Shown: positions 9,863 to 21,099 of the stretch, one piece after another
Layout of the letters: each line of letters starts with the position of its first letter
Numbering within the stretch: position 1 is the stretch's first letter
Program-made: the position numbers and the translations under genes
From: Vermamoeba vermiformis
Taxonomy: Eukaryota > Tubulinea > Echinamoebida
Assembly (NCBI GenBank): GCA_045837725.1
Contig: JBEWZL010000121.1
Coordinates: 310,001 to 374,000, forward strand
Reading direction: 5' to 3'
Length of the DNA stretch: 64,000 nucleotides
The notes under the pieces: generated by a model
What the model saw: only the letters and a program-made list of their open reading frames with translations
What the model was told of the DNA's origin: nothing
Databases searched by the model: none

Positions 9863-11696
9863 ATGAGTTGGCTGCCAATATGGTCGTGGTTCAAACGCTC
9901 TTCAAATGGCGATCCTGAACCGAAGCCGAGTACGGAGCTACATCTGCATTAATTGATGGCTAATTTATTTTTATAATTATAGACAAAAATAATCGCGACC
10001 GTGTGTATAATAATAATAGCAATACGAGCTCTCAAACAATTTCAAAGGTAGATCTGACGAACGAATACAATAATAATTAATTGCCGTAATTGACACTCAT
10101 TCACATCGCAGGAACGAGATTTAATATCGCGCACTAAGATCAATGAAACTAAGCAGCTATTGTCGTCCATTAAAGATCTAGCCACGACACTGGAGAGCTT
10201 GCCGCTCGATGATTTGCTCAGCAAACCCGAGCCCCCCGCGCTCAAACACGACGCAGCACCCACTGACAAGAGTGCTGCTGACAGTGCCACTCCTGTCCCT
10301 GCCCCCACTGAGTTCGCGAGTGTGGCTGAAGAGACGCTGAGCGAAGAAGATCCGAGCAGCGATCAGGTGTCGCAAGAGAGCGAGACACTCACCATCGGCA
10401 GCGATGACTCGCCACAGGACAGCGATCACAGCTCGCAGTCCAGCACGTCTAAGTCACCGGGACGAGGACTGGTGCGCGGCACAGGTGTGAGTGTCAGTCA
10501 GCACGGCGACATGATCTGGGACGAGCGACGCGGCTGGGTGAGTCGCAGTGGCCACGAAGATGTGCTGCAAGTAGAGCTGCTCGACACCACCGCACCGCAC
10601 TCGCTGCCTGTCAGTGCTGATCTGCCGCAGGACTTTGTGCTGCATCTCAACACTGAGCGCCTGGCACAAGAGCACGCACAGCTCGGCGCGTGGATGCAAC
10701 CGCGTGCGGACACTGACCGCAGCTACTTGTACTTGATACGCACGGTACGGAATTGCAGGTATAGTGCACACTGATGACTGACGCCTGGCACAGATGTCGA
10801 TCATGAAAATGGTGCGTGAAGTGGAGACCGTGCGTCGCATGATGTCAGACAGTGACAGCGACGAGGATGTCAAGCCACGCGTCACCCATGTCACACAGAA
10901 CTCTGCGCCGAGTGTCAGCGACAAACCCTCGCGCGTGATGAGCGATAAGTTGAAGCAGTTTGTCGACGAGCGCGAAGAAGAAGACGACATTGTGTTGCCC
11001 GACAAGCCCCTCAAACTCGTGCAACAGAGTGCCAGTGCAGCACAAGAGACAGCATTCCCGAGTGAGTTGACAGTAGAACTGGACACCAAGACCAGCAACG
11101 GACACACCGCGCACAGTCAGGGACAAGCAGCGAGTGACGCAAAGAGCAAGAACAAGCGCGGCAAGGGTCTGAAATTAGTGTCCGCACAAGCGACATTCAG
11201 CGACGAGTTGGTGTTTGACGACGAGCCCAAGAAGAGCAGTGCAACGAATACAGCAGCGCGGGGCAAGAAAGATCTGAGTGCCTTCGTGGACGAGGACGAA
11301 GAGCAGCCGAGCAAGCCCGTCAAAGCCAAGCCGAGCAAGATGAAGCTGATCACCTTCGACTCGTTGCAGTCTGCTTCATTGCCCTCGCGCGCCAGTGCGG
11401 CAGTGCAGAGTGTCAACACGACAAAACAGAGCGAAGACAAGCTCGACGAGGAGCTGTTCGATGACATTGAACTGCCCTCAGGTGCAGATCTCAAGCGGCG
11501 ATTTAAAGCCCTGCGACCCAACACGAGTGCAGGCATGTTGGTGAAGCGACACAGCAGCGGTAAAATCGACAACAGTGCCTTGGAGGACTGGTGCGAGGAC
11601 GACGACGACGATGTGCCCGTGAACAACACCAGCAAGAGCGCTGTGAATGCGAACAAGAGCACGCGCAGTGCGAATAATTTGTTGACTGTGAAATAA
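9863..11696 (+). CDS. Acidic, Ser/Asp-rich protein of unknown function with a short Byr4/Bfa1-like motif
   Basis: The start ATG at 9863 gives MSWLPIWSWFKRSSNGDPEP. Short exons follow (introns near 9930-9985 and 10049-10110), then long exons to TAA at 11694-11696, about 560 residues in all. The protein is mostly low complexity: a helical ETKQLLSSIKDLATTLESLP segment, acidic Ser-rich runs, a more ordered middle (GDMIWDERRGWVSRSGHEDV, then LNTERLAQEHAQLGAWMQPR), and basic or acidic linkers. Near the C-terminus EELFDDIELPSGADLKRRF and LEDWCEDDDDDV recall the short acidic motifs of Byr4/Bfa1-type mitotic GAP scaffolds, and FSDELVFDDEPKK is similar. That likeness is weak and could be compositional. 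I do not assign a function. One intron near 10745-10793 is ordinary in size. Confidence 0.7.
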
Positions 11697-11816
11697 TTGT
11701 AAATATCTGCGACCTCTGTAAATAATGACAGCTACTACTGCATCCAATGTTCCTGTTAGTGCCACATCTATAGCACTCCCTCTGTATATATAACACGTTG
11801 CTATTTATCACGTCAG

Positions 11817-12662
11817 TTAGCTGAACACTTCGAGCGTACTCTTCGCACGCTCCATCTCGCGCAGCAGTTGGTAGAATTGGGGCAGCGTCAGCTCTGCAAC
11901 AAGCGATCAGTCGCCAATACAGCACCGCGCAGCATCGGTGTGACGTACCCATGAACACCTCGTCGCTCTGATTGTTACCCTTGTCCAGCGTCAGTTTGAC
12001 TTGCAAGAATGTGGAGCCCACGCTGTGCAGCTCTTTGTTGGCCACGGTGACTGCAACGACATTATTACGCGTACATGTACATAATGCATCTCTGATGGCA
12101 CTTACTGCCAAATCGCCATTCCATATCAAGCAGTTTGTTGATCTGCAATGTGTTGCCGACCAGTGTACTGGAAAGTTCGCCGTAATTGTCTCGCCACACA
12201 GCCACGATTTTGTTGATGATACCACCATCGATACCTGCAGAGCGTGAGATAATATAATGAGATATTTCCTTCAAAACACTACCTAGGGACTCCAAATCTT
12301 CTTTGACGTGAACATGACTCATATTATTCCTCAGAGCTCCTTTAAAAAAGTGCAGAAAAATCTATTAATTAATGCACTATTGAGGACAATATGAAGCCGC
12401 AATAATGCTCGGTCCAATTAATTTGAGTTAAACTACTTATCATTAATACGGCGCGTGAGATATTCTTGACTGATTGAACAGGTGCTTGAGCTGTTTGCGC
12501 AAATTGATTGACATCTTGTAATAATTGCGACGCTTGTTGATTGATTAAAAATTCAGCGACGATCTGAATGAGCTGATTAGCATTATCTCCCAACGCATTC
12601 AAACTCTTCAAATCAGTGAGTATCTGTTGGTCGGGATTGCTGTTGAAGCGTAAAGTGGTCAT
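11817..12662 (-). CDS. COMMD7: COMM domain-containing protein 7
   Basis: This is a subunit of the Commander complex, which acts in endosomal recycling; COMMD proteins form a hetero-decamer in that complex. The N-terminal helical part (MTTLRFNSNPDQQILTDLKS, LINQQASQLLQDVNQFAQ) is followed by a C-terminal COMM domain. The domain reads GNTLQINKLLDMEWRFG, ANKELHSVGSTFLQVKLTLD, then LTLPQFYQLLREMERAKSTL and the end EVFS. The pair W(R/K)FG and ELTLPQFY..L.EMER is diagnostic for COMMD7 among the ten paralogues. There are several short introns (near 12320-12365, 12240-12285, 12050-12105 and 11895-11950). The start at 12662 gives a length of about 200 residues, the same as the animal protein. Fungi of the yeast type lack Commander, so the gene helps place the organism. 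Confidence 0.9.
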
Positions 12663-12976
12663 TGTTGTACTGTTGCTAAGCTAGGCTGCGAGAAAGAACA
12701 TCGCGCTCTCACCGAACCCAACGAACAACAGCAAGTACTACTTTTTAAATTTGATATTTTTATTAAATAATTATAATCTCATCGCCGTTTAGAGATTGGG
12801 GTATTAAAAACAGTCTATAGTAACAAAGTGTAATAATTATTATTGAAACATATCAAGCACTAATACTCGCAGTTGACTACTAGTGTTTGAGTGCTGCTGC
12901 GGCAGTGCCACAAACAGCGGGGCAAAGAGTTGAGGGGGTGAGGGGGTGTGAGTGGGACAGAGAGGGGGAGGGTGGA
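12663..12976. other. Intergenic region between CYRI and COMMD7
   Basis: This region carries the 3' flank of CYRI, with a G-rich stretch near 12930-12975, and the upstream region of COMMD7, which is AT-rich. I see no further gene here. Confidence 0.6.
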
Positions 12977-14476
12977 TTAGTTCTGCAGCAAGGCCTTGAT
13001 GTTGTTCGGGGTCTCGGGGTCGTTGATGTGTTTGCTGTACCTGATCGCATTCAACAGACCGTCAGTGGGACTCTCCGTGTAGCCCTTGAGCGCTTGAATG
13101 CACGCCTTGACCTGTCACCGCACCGTCAGTACACTGGCCTGGGGGGACGCGTGCTGAGTACTTACGTTGATGGGCGACTTCTTATAAAACGCACCCTGTT
13201 CATTGACATTATCTACAAGAATAATACAGCCTGTCATGGCGCGCAAGCAGAACATGTTGGTCTGCACATTCGCAAATCTGCACGAGTGCTGTTAGTACTG
13301 GCGGCTGCAAACACTGCTGCTGTACGTACTTGCGCTTGGCAACCATGTCCTGACAGACATTGGCCATGAGAGCGAGGCCTTGAATCACCGATTGCTTGGT
13401 CACGGCTCCGTTGCCGGACTCGAGGCACTTGACGGTGGTGTCTGCCAAGCTGCGCATCATCGGTGTGGGGTACGCGAAGAAGAGGGACATGCGATTAGCG
13501 AGCTCGTCCTTGATCTTGATCGCATTGGCCTCTTCCTTGCTCAATTTCATGCGGTTCAATGTGCGGCGGTAATATGAAAACTCGTTCTGAATGCCCGGAG
13601 TGACCATCTGCAGTGTGTTAGTGCTGCGCGCTAGGCACGATAATAGCGTGCTATATGCAATCAGGTACCTTGCAGTCATCGAAGCGCAAGACAAAATCGA
13701 ACACGTCGGCCAATTGTTTGGCGAGGGCCTGTTGGTTTTTCAAGTTCTCGTTGGCATTGCTGTTGCAGAGTGTGATGAGCAGACGCGGGAACACTTTGTC
13801 TGCAAGCACAAAATTAATTAATTATTATTATTATACGTCTAGCTACTACTAGCGTGTGGGAGTTGCAAATGAAATTAATAAATAACTGCCGCAGCATGGA
13901 TATATGCTTACCAAGCTCTAATGAAAATTCATAAAAATCTTTGAGCTGTTCTACAGCGGGGAGAAGTGCCTCCCAAGCAGATTTCTCCGTCTCAGCTCCT
14001 GGACTGTTAATTGCCTGTACACAGAATATGTGGTTAAAAAAACTGTAAAATATATATATACATTATTTCAAGTATGCTAAGGTTGATTAATCGACATTTA
14101 AAATCAAATCAGATCCGTACCCGACGGATAGCTTCTTCGCACTTGAATGTTGTTGTGTAGTTGCGTAAATTTTCAACAATTCCGTTCGCCCTATCTAACA
14201 CCATAGCAACTTCTTTGTGAATCGAGATTTCTTCATCGCCGGTAGGTTGAGCATCTAAAAAGTTGATGTAAAAAATTAATACCCGTGTGAACCAGTATCT
14301 TCGTTAAAATTAAGTCGTGGTGTATTAAAACTGAACTAAATATCCATTGTAGAATTATTATTTCAATATTTGGCTGTTCTGCAGGCAAATTAACTCCAAA
14401 ACGTACTTTCAAAGTCGATGAAGATGTCCACAGTATTCTTGTCTTCTCGTTGGAAAAGTGAGGCTAAGGCACCCAT
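12977..14476 (-). CDS. CYRI: CYRI (FAM49) Rac1-binding protein, regulator of Scar/WAVE
   Basis: CYRI binds active Rac1 at the plasma membrane and opposes Scar/WAVE-driven Arp2/3 actin assembly. The start at 14476 gives MGALASLFQREDKNTVDIFI: Gly-2 is suited to N-myristoylation and the order matches FAM49 (MGxLL...FxDFE). The DUF1394 core has NEFSYYRRTLNRMKLSKEEA, which keeps the Arg pair needed for Rac binding in the human protein, then ELANRMSLFFAYPTPMMRSL and ALMANVCQDMVAK. The C-terminus reads GAFYKKSPINVKACIQALKG, ESPTDGLLNAIRYS and NNIKALLQN before TAA at 12977-12979. About eight short introns are present; one acceptor carries CACTAACACACTGCAG. Length is about 320 residues, as in animals and Dictyostelium. 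Its presence implies a Rac-Scar/WAVE motility system. Confidence 0.93.
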
Positions 14477-14673
14477 AATTATTCAATGAACAAGAGATCG
14501 AATATGTTGTGCGCTATAAATTACAAGACTTATTATTTAAAAAAAAACGGCTAACGCTAATCCTGCCTAGCGAGATTTTGCGCAACAATCCTTCGGAACA
14601 ATTAGCGACCACCGCGCTGCACCCTGACACGCTTGCTGAGCGGCATTGTGACTTATAGTGCATATTTAGTATC
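14477..14673. promoter_or_regulatory. Divergent promoter region, CYRI / LYR protein
   Basis: These 197 bp lie between opposed start codons. An A/T-rich half near CYRI gives way to a GC-richer half near the LYR gene. No specific site is named. Confidence 0.45.
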
Positions 14674-15085
14674 ATGGCTACCGCAGGTCCCACTGTTGCA
14701 TCATTATATCGCAGTCTTTTGCGCTTGGCAAGAGAGATTCATATTTTTGTGAGTTTAGCATTAGTTCTGCTTGCTTGTCTCGTAAACTAATATTAATATT
14801 TAATTTTAGAATAATCGATTGGACAAACCTGACTTAAATAAAGTTATTCAAATTCAATTCAGAGGCAGAGCAAAAGATACAGATCCAAAAAGCATCCAAG
14901 AACACAAAGCATTGTAAGCAGTCGAGGATGATTCAAAAATATTATTTGGATTTTTTTTATTGATTTATTTTGTTTTCAGAGCTCAATATTGTCTGCGCCA
15001 TTACGGTGCCATTTTCGAACAACAAAAGCAAGCAGGCCGCGACAAAGTGCTGCATTTACGCAACAGACCTAGCAGACACACATAA
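14674..15085 (+). CDS. LYR-motif protein (Complex1_LYR family)
   Basis: Three exons (14674-14748, 14810-14913, 14980-15085) join in phase to a 94-residue protein. The N-terminal VASLYRSLLRLAREIHIF contains the L-Y-R signature of small mitochondrial LYR proteins, which recruit the acyl carrier protein and serve in Fe-S delivery or assembly of respiratory complexes. It continues DLNKVIQIQFRGRAKDTDP and ALAQYCLRHYGAIFEQQKQA and ends RNRPSRHT. I cannot say which LYRM it corresponds to. The conserved F after the LYR motif is hard to place; QIQFRGR is a candidate. The first and third introns' acceptors are TTTTAG and TTTCAG. The gene is divergent from CYRI. Confidence 0.8.
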
Positions 15086-15342
15086 TAACACCACCTGCTA
15101 TAATGTAATAAAACTGTGTATATTCATCCGCTTGTCACGATAATATCTGTCAGATCCATGATCCACCACTTGACCAGCTCGATTAAGGTAGAATATGCGC
15201 CAGTTAGTTATAAACAACATCGCGCGATGTTCTTGTGCAGCATGCATCGTGTTGCAGTGCAGTTTGAGCGAGACCGCGTTGTGAAAAAGTTTCGCGCGCT
15301 TTGTTCATTCAGTTCTTATTGCTCCCAAGCTGAGACTACACC

Positions 15343-18300
15343 ATGACAAGCCCTTGGAAATATGGGTCTTGGCTCACTGAAGCAAAGTTCAGCTTGCTAA
15401 CCAAAGAACAGCTTGCTGAAGAATCCGACAAGCTGATTTCAGGTTTGAAGGAAAAGTTACAGACCTTGGAGGCACAGCAAAAAAATGAAAAAATTACCTC
15501 AGGTAACATTATTACTAATTATTAGCCTACAACGTACAATACCGGTGAATTATTTTGAATAATAATAATATTTATTTAGAGCAATATTTTCATCAACTCG
15601 AACAGAATTACGTCAATGCGCGTGCTGAGAATGAGGCCGCGAACAGACGATTGGAGAGTGTCAAGCAAGAGAACGAGACACTCGGTACGTGCCAGTGATT
15701 GTGCAGATCTAGCGCGCACTACTAACAGCCCCGCAGCACGTCAACACGATGAGCTGAAGAAGGAGATCAGTGCCCTCAAGGGACACGTGGCACAGCGCGA
15801 TGAAGTGATTCAACAGCACAAGCGCGAATTGAACACTGCCTCGCAAGACAAGCGCGAGCTCATGGAAGTCGTCGAGAAGCGCGACAAGCAGCTGGAAGTG
15901 CTGACGGGTATGGACTGTACATTAGGACGATATAAATGCGCAGTGCTAATGTGCGTCAGAGGAGAACAAGCGCCTCACTCAACGCGTCACCAGCACGCAG
16001 AAAGAGTTCTCAGAATTGCAGCGCAAATATCACGAGATTGACGCCAATCACATCTCACTGCAGGTACGTAGTTGTAGCGCGGCCTATCTACAACAGTCGC
16101 TAATGATCGCGCACAGTTTGAGAAGACACGTCTCGAACAAGAGCGCGATGCCCTGAAGAACTCGAACACGTGGCTGGACAAGGAGCTCAATCAGAAGTCG
16201 AGTGACATTCTCGAGCTGCGCAAACAGAAGGTACGCACATTGTTATTATTGACACTAGTACTAGTAGAGCCCCTACTCACTGCCACCAGTCCACCGAGGT
16301 GTTTGCACTGCAGAAGCGCGTGGAAGAGCTCGAAGCCGAGCACAAGTTGCACACAGAGCGCAGTGCCCTGTTGCGCAAACAAGCGAGTGAGAACGAAGAG
16401 CGCGCGCAGAAGTACTTGCAGCAGTACCACGAGGTGAAGCAAGAGATGGCGCGCACGGAGGAACAGCTGCGTCAAGAGCTGACCTCGAGTCAGAAGTTGA
16501 TGCACTTGTACCAGCAGAAGGCCGAAGAGTCCTCGCAGCGCGTCAGTGATTTGCAGGGCGCGATTGACACTCTGCGCACACAGCTCGAGGCCTCCAAGCG
16601 CTCATTCAACGAGGAGCTGCATCGCGTAAGTACTCGTCACGTGTGACACAGCGACACTCACCGCGGCCTCTCATTAGGAACGTCATGCGCGCACACAGCT
16701 CGAACAAGAGCTCGATGAGGCACATCACGATGTCGAGAAGTTGCAGAAGAAGTTGTCAGATCTGGCGAGTGCAGTGCCGTCACAGCTGCTGATGAGCGAG
16801 GACCAGCTCAAGGCACGCATCGATGAGATGGTGCAGATACCTGATCGCGAGCGATTGCAGCTCTTGATTGGACTCGAACAGAAGTTTGAAGTCGCCGCGC
16901 ACCAGCTACAAGTGGAGCGCAGTGAAAATCGACGCCTGAACAACTACTTGACGCAGATCTTGCAGGAGATTGAAGAGAAAGCACCGCTCATTGAAGAACA
17001 GCGGCGCGAGTGGGACCGATCGATCCGTCAGCACGAGCAGTTGAGCACCAATCTCGAACACGCCTTGCGCGCCAATGAGAAGTTGACGATTGAACTCAAT
17101 CTGCTGCACAAACAAAAGGCCTCGTTGTCGCAGGAGTGCGAAGACTTGGCGCAACAAGTGCAGATCTTGCTCAAAGAGAGTCAGCGCGGTGCATCGAGTG
17201 CCCCTGACCCCATGGACGAGCACGAGGGCACGCAAGATGTCGCGCAGCTCGTGGAGTTCACCAGCATTCAACAGCTGCACTCGCGCAACAGAGAGCTGCT
17301 GAGACTGGTGCGCGAATTGAGTCGCGAGCACGAAGATCACGAGCAGCAGAGTGCCACCAACATGCTCAACAAGGCCGTGCAGGAGTTGAAAGAGCTGCGC
17401 GAGGACAGACAGCGCCAAGAGGAGCGCGTGCAGACCCTGAGCAAGAACTGCGAGATGTATCAAGTGCTCTACACGCAGGCAGAGGCACGCGTCAAGCTGT
17501 TGATGAGTGAACGGCCGCACGAGGCACGTCGTGTCTCAGAGGGCGAGACGAGTGGCACTGACACTGAAGAGCTGCATCGCCGCGCTGAGGAGTACGAAGT
17601 GAAGCGTCGAGAGCTGGAGACCAACATGAAGATGTACGAGCGCGATGCACGTGAGCTGCGCGAAGAGTGTGCCAAGCTGCGCATGCAACTGGCGCACAGT
17701 GAGAGTCAGACGGCCATGCTGCAAGAGCGCACACGATCTCTGCACCAACAGCTGGAGAGCGAGCAGCGCACCATCAAGGTGCTCGAGGAGTCCAAGCGAC
17801 ACACCCTCGAGTCCATCAATCGTGTGGAGCGCAGTGAGAGTGAGCGCGCAGCTGAACTGGCACGTGTCACCGATGAGCTGCGCCGTGCAGTGAAGGAGCG
17901 CAATGAGCTGAAGAGCGAGGCTGAGAGCTTGCAGCGACAGATCACTGAGCGCACACAGGCAGCCAACAACTGGCGCACACAATTCGAGCAGTTGAGTGGC
18001 ATGCACGCTGAACTCCGCGCCATGCACGCACAGCTCGTGGACACGCAAGAGCGCGCTCGTCAAGAGCAAGAGCTGCACTACGAGAAGTGGCGCAATGAGA
18101 TCAAAGAGCTGAATGACGAGCGCACTCGTGCTGCCAGTCAAGCACGTCAAGAGCGCGAGGCTGCTGAAGCACGCGTGCAACACGAGACACTGCGCCGCGA
18201 ACAGGCTGAAGAGGACTTGCACCGTCTGCGCGAGGAGTTGATGAAGACACAGCACAGCTTGGAGAGTGCGCAGAAAGAGCGTGCACAGCTGCAGGACCAA

Positions 18301-20826
18301 GTGAAGACGAGTGAACAGCGCGTGCAATCCCTGACACAACAGCTCGAGGGCAGTGGGCAGAACATGTCTGCACAGCGACAGTTGGAGCTCGAGCTCAGCG
18401 TGGCACGCACCGAACTCGTCAACTTGCGCGAGGAGTTGTCGCAGGCACAAGAACACATCACGCACTACAAGAGCATCGCGCAGTCACAGAGCGAGACACT
18501 GACCGATGCCATCACCAAGACACAAGCGCGCGAGCAAGAGATTGATGCACTGCTCGTGGAGAAGAACGCACGCATTGAAGAGTTGACACGTGTCAATGTG
18601 GATCTGAAGCGTCAAGCCCTGGAGATCGGACAGATCCACGGCAATGAACTGCAAGGCATCATGGGTCAGATCAGCGAGAGCAATCAGCGCCTCGCCAATG
18701 CCATGCGCGAAGTGGAGCAGTTGAGGCAACAACTCGCCCTCGCAGCCACTGAGCGTGAGGGCTTGGTGCGCGACAAACAGGCCACGGAGCAGCACAACGA
18801 GGAGTTGCAGAGCAGCTATCAGCGACAGGTGCGCGAGCTGTCCGACACCTTGGAGCGCGTGGATCGCCTCAAGAGTGAGCTCAAGAGCCGCGAGCAGACT
18901 GTGCGTGAACTGCAAGAGCGCGTGACAGCAGCAGAGAGTGTAGCGCAGAGTCAACAGGAGTCACTGAAGCGACGCGAAGTGGAGTTGAAGCACCACGAGC
19001 ACGAGTTAGAGCAACAGCTCAAGGACGCGCAGGCACAGATTGAACTGATGCACGCACAGCTCGAGACCATGACACACAGCTCGGGACTGTTGACTGCCCC
19101 GCCCAGCGAGACCTACGACATGGCCCAGCTGGACTCGCTGATGGCAGGCGAGCAGTCCACCACTGCCAGCGTGCAGATGAGTGACTTGTGGAGTCTGCTC
19201 AAGTACGTGCGACGCGAGAAGGAGATCTTGCAGCTCAAGTACAACGTGCTGGTCGCGGAGCACGACAGACTCAAGGCACACTCGCAGCTCGTGGAACAGT
19301 CGCGCGAAGAACTGCGTGTGGCACTGAAGCAACAACAAGAAGCGAGCAGTCAACAGCCCGAACTGTCCCCCGCAGAGTACGAGTCAGTCAAGGCACAGCT
19401 CAACGAACTCAATCTCCTGCGCGAGAGCAACACCTTGCTGCGTCAACAGAGTCAGGAGGCCAGCGATCAACTCGCCGCACTGCGCACACAACTGCACACC
19501 TTGCAACAGTCCATCGATCCGATCAAACAAGAGCGCGATCTGGCCCGCCGAGAGCTGGAGCAAGAGAAGAACATCAGCACCAATCTCGAACAGAATCTGC
19601 AAATGTGGAAGAACAGAGTGAACACGCTGATTGACAAGTACAAGAGCGTGGACCCTGAAGAGCACGCCAAGCTGGTGCGTGAACTCGAAGAGACGCGCAA
19701 TGAGCTGCGCAAGGTGCAGGAACAGGTGACAGCTTTGACAGCTGCTGGCACCAAGCGCGACGAAGAGCATGCCACCAAGGCCCGCGAGCTCGAAGAGCGT
19801 GCCAGTGCTGCAGAGAAAGAGCGCGAGACCTTGAAGACTGAGAACGAGAAGCTGCGCAATGTGGTGGTGCGCGCTCGTGCCATCAAAGAGCAGCGCGACA
19901 AGCTGGAGAAGGAGCTGGAAGAGGCCAAGAAGCTGCAGAGCGGCGAAGAGGTGAAGCGTGCGCTGGAAGAGACGAAGAAACAGCTCGAGGTGAGTCAGAA
20001 GGCGCACAGCGAGCTGCAGGACAAAGAGCAGAAGGTGGAGACGGAACTCACCGCGCTCAAAGCACGACACGACAAGTTGCGCGCACAGTTCATTGCACTG
20101 CGACAGAGACTGGCCACTCAGGTGCAGAGCGAGACTCAGAGTGCCAGTGCTGACGTCACCCCTGCACCCACCAGTGTCACTGTACCGACTGCCGTCACTC
20201 CTGTCACTGCTCCGAGTGCTGTCACTGTACCGAGTGCTGTCACTCCTGTCACTGCACCGAGTGCCACTGCAGTGTCCACCCCCGCCCCCGACACCACGAC
20301 CCCAGCCGACACACCGCTCAACGAGTCCACTGCCGAGTCCGCCCCCGTGCCTGCCTCGGAGGTGATGACTGACGTGCCTGCCAGTGAGAGTGCAGTCAGT
20401 GCCCCCGGTGACAGTGCTGTCCCTCAGCCCAGCGAGCACAAGACTGAAAGTGCTCCGGTCGCTGAGTTGCACGGTCAAGCCACCCCTCCTCTGCAGCCCG
20501 AGGACCTGGAGCCTGAAGAGCAGCAGAACACTGAGCCCCTCACACTGCCGCAACACAGTGCGCGCACTCGACCCATTCACGAGGCAGTCGCGTCATCAGT
20601 CACTGCCCCTATCAACAGTGCACGTACGCGTCCCGTTGCGGAGGCGGTCGCTGAGAGCAGATCTCACTCCACGGCTGCGAACACCAACACCGCGGCCAGT
20701 ACGACGGGCGCCAAGAGAAAGGCCGACAGCGAGCCTGCAGGTCAAACACAAGTGAAGCGACCACGCTTCTCACGCCGTTTGACTGAAAAACAAGACAAGC
20801 CTGATGTTCCGGATCAAGCACAGTAA
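15343..20826 (+). CDS. TPR: Nuclear-basket protein Tpr/Mlp
   Basis: This is a long coiled-coil protein of the nuclear pore basket, which anchors mRNA export and spindle-checkpoint factors. It starts at 15343 (MTSPWKYGSWLTEAKFSLLT). Small exons with 45-80 nt introns run to 16627, then a single uninterrupted exon covers 16678-20826. The coiled coil is nearly continuous, broken by the family signature ERDALKNSNTWLDKELNQKS followed by ILELRKQK, and QKLMHLYQQKAEESSQRVSD; both match the conserved Tpr/Mlp N-terminal region. The last 230 or so residues are disordered, rich in T, V, P, S and A, and end in a basic stretch (GAKRKADSEPAGQTQVKRPR) that is probably the nuclear import signal. Size is about 1,700 residues, between yeast Mlp1 and human TPR. 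Base use is strongly biased to GC third positions, unlike the AT-rich small exons. Confidence 0.92.
18584..18595. repeat. Palindrome TGACACGTGTCA in Tpr coding sequence
   Basis: The same 12-mer as in three introns of this window occurs inside the large Tpr exon, where it encodes part of EELTRVNVD. It is the only exact copy I found in coding sequence. Confidence 0.75.
20176..20265 (+). repeat. Two-copy 45-bp tandem repeat in the Tpr tail
   Basis: Copies at 20176-20220 and 20221-20265 differ at a few bases and encode two rounds of VTVP(T/S)AVTPVTAPSA. This is in-frame minisatellite growth in the disordered C-terminal tail. Confidence 0.85.
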
Positions 20827-21099
20827 TTCGTTCAGTGAAAATGTAAATAAAATTGATAAATTGAAGATAGCCACGTGCGTACGGAATGCTCTAATGTCTA
20901 TTCAACTCCGTTGCAAGTACCACTACCACCAATAAGCAACGTCATTGATAGCTGACAATCCCTCTGTCAGATCCGCAGCCTCAGTGCCAAAGATATTTTC
21001 AAGTGGAAGTTTAACTCTGACACCAAAAATATTGTAATATTATTTAAAATTTAAGTAATAATTTTCCAATAAGTAAACAACGAAAACAGCACAAAAACA

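Noticed and set aside
19384-20580. 398-codon minus-strand frame inside Tpr
   Set aside because: It is a Leu/Gln-rich antisense reading of a coiled coil with biased codons. The plus strand is the real gene.
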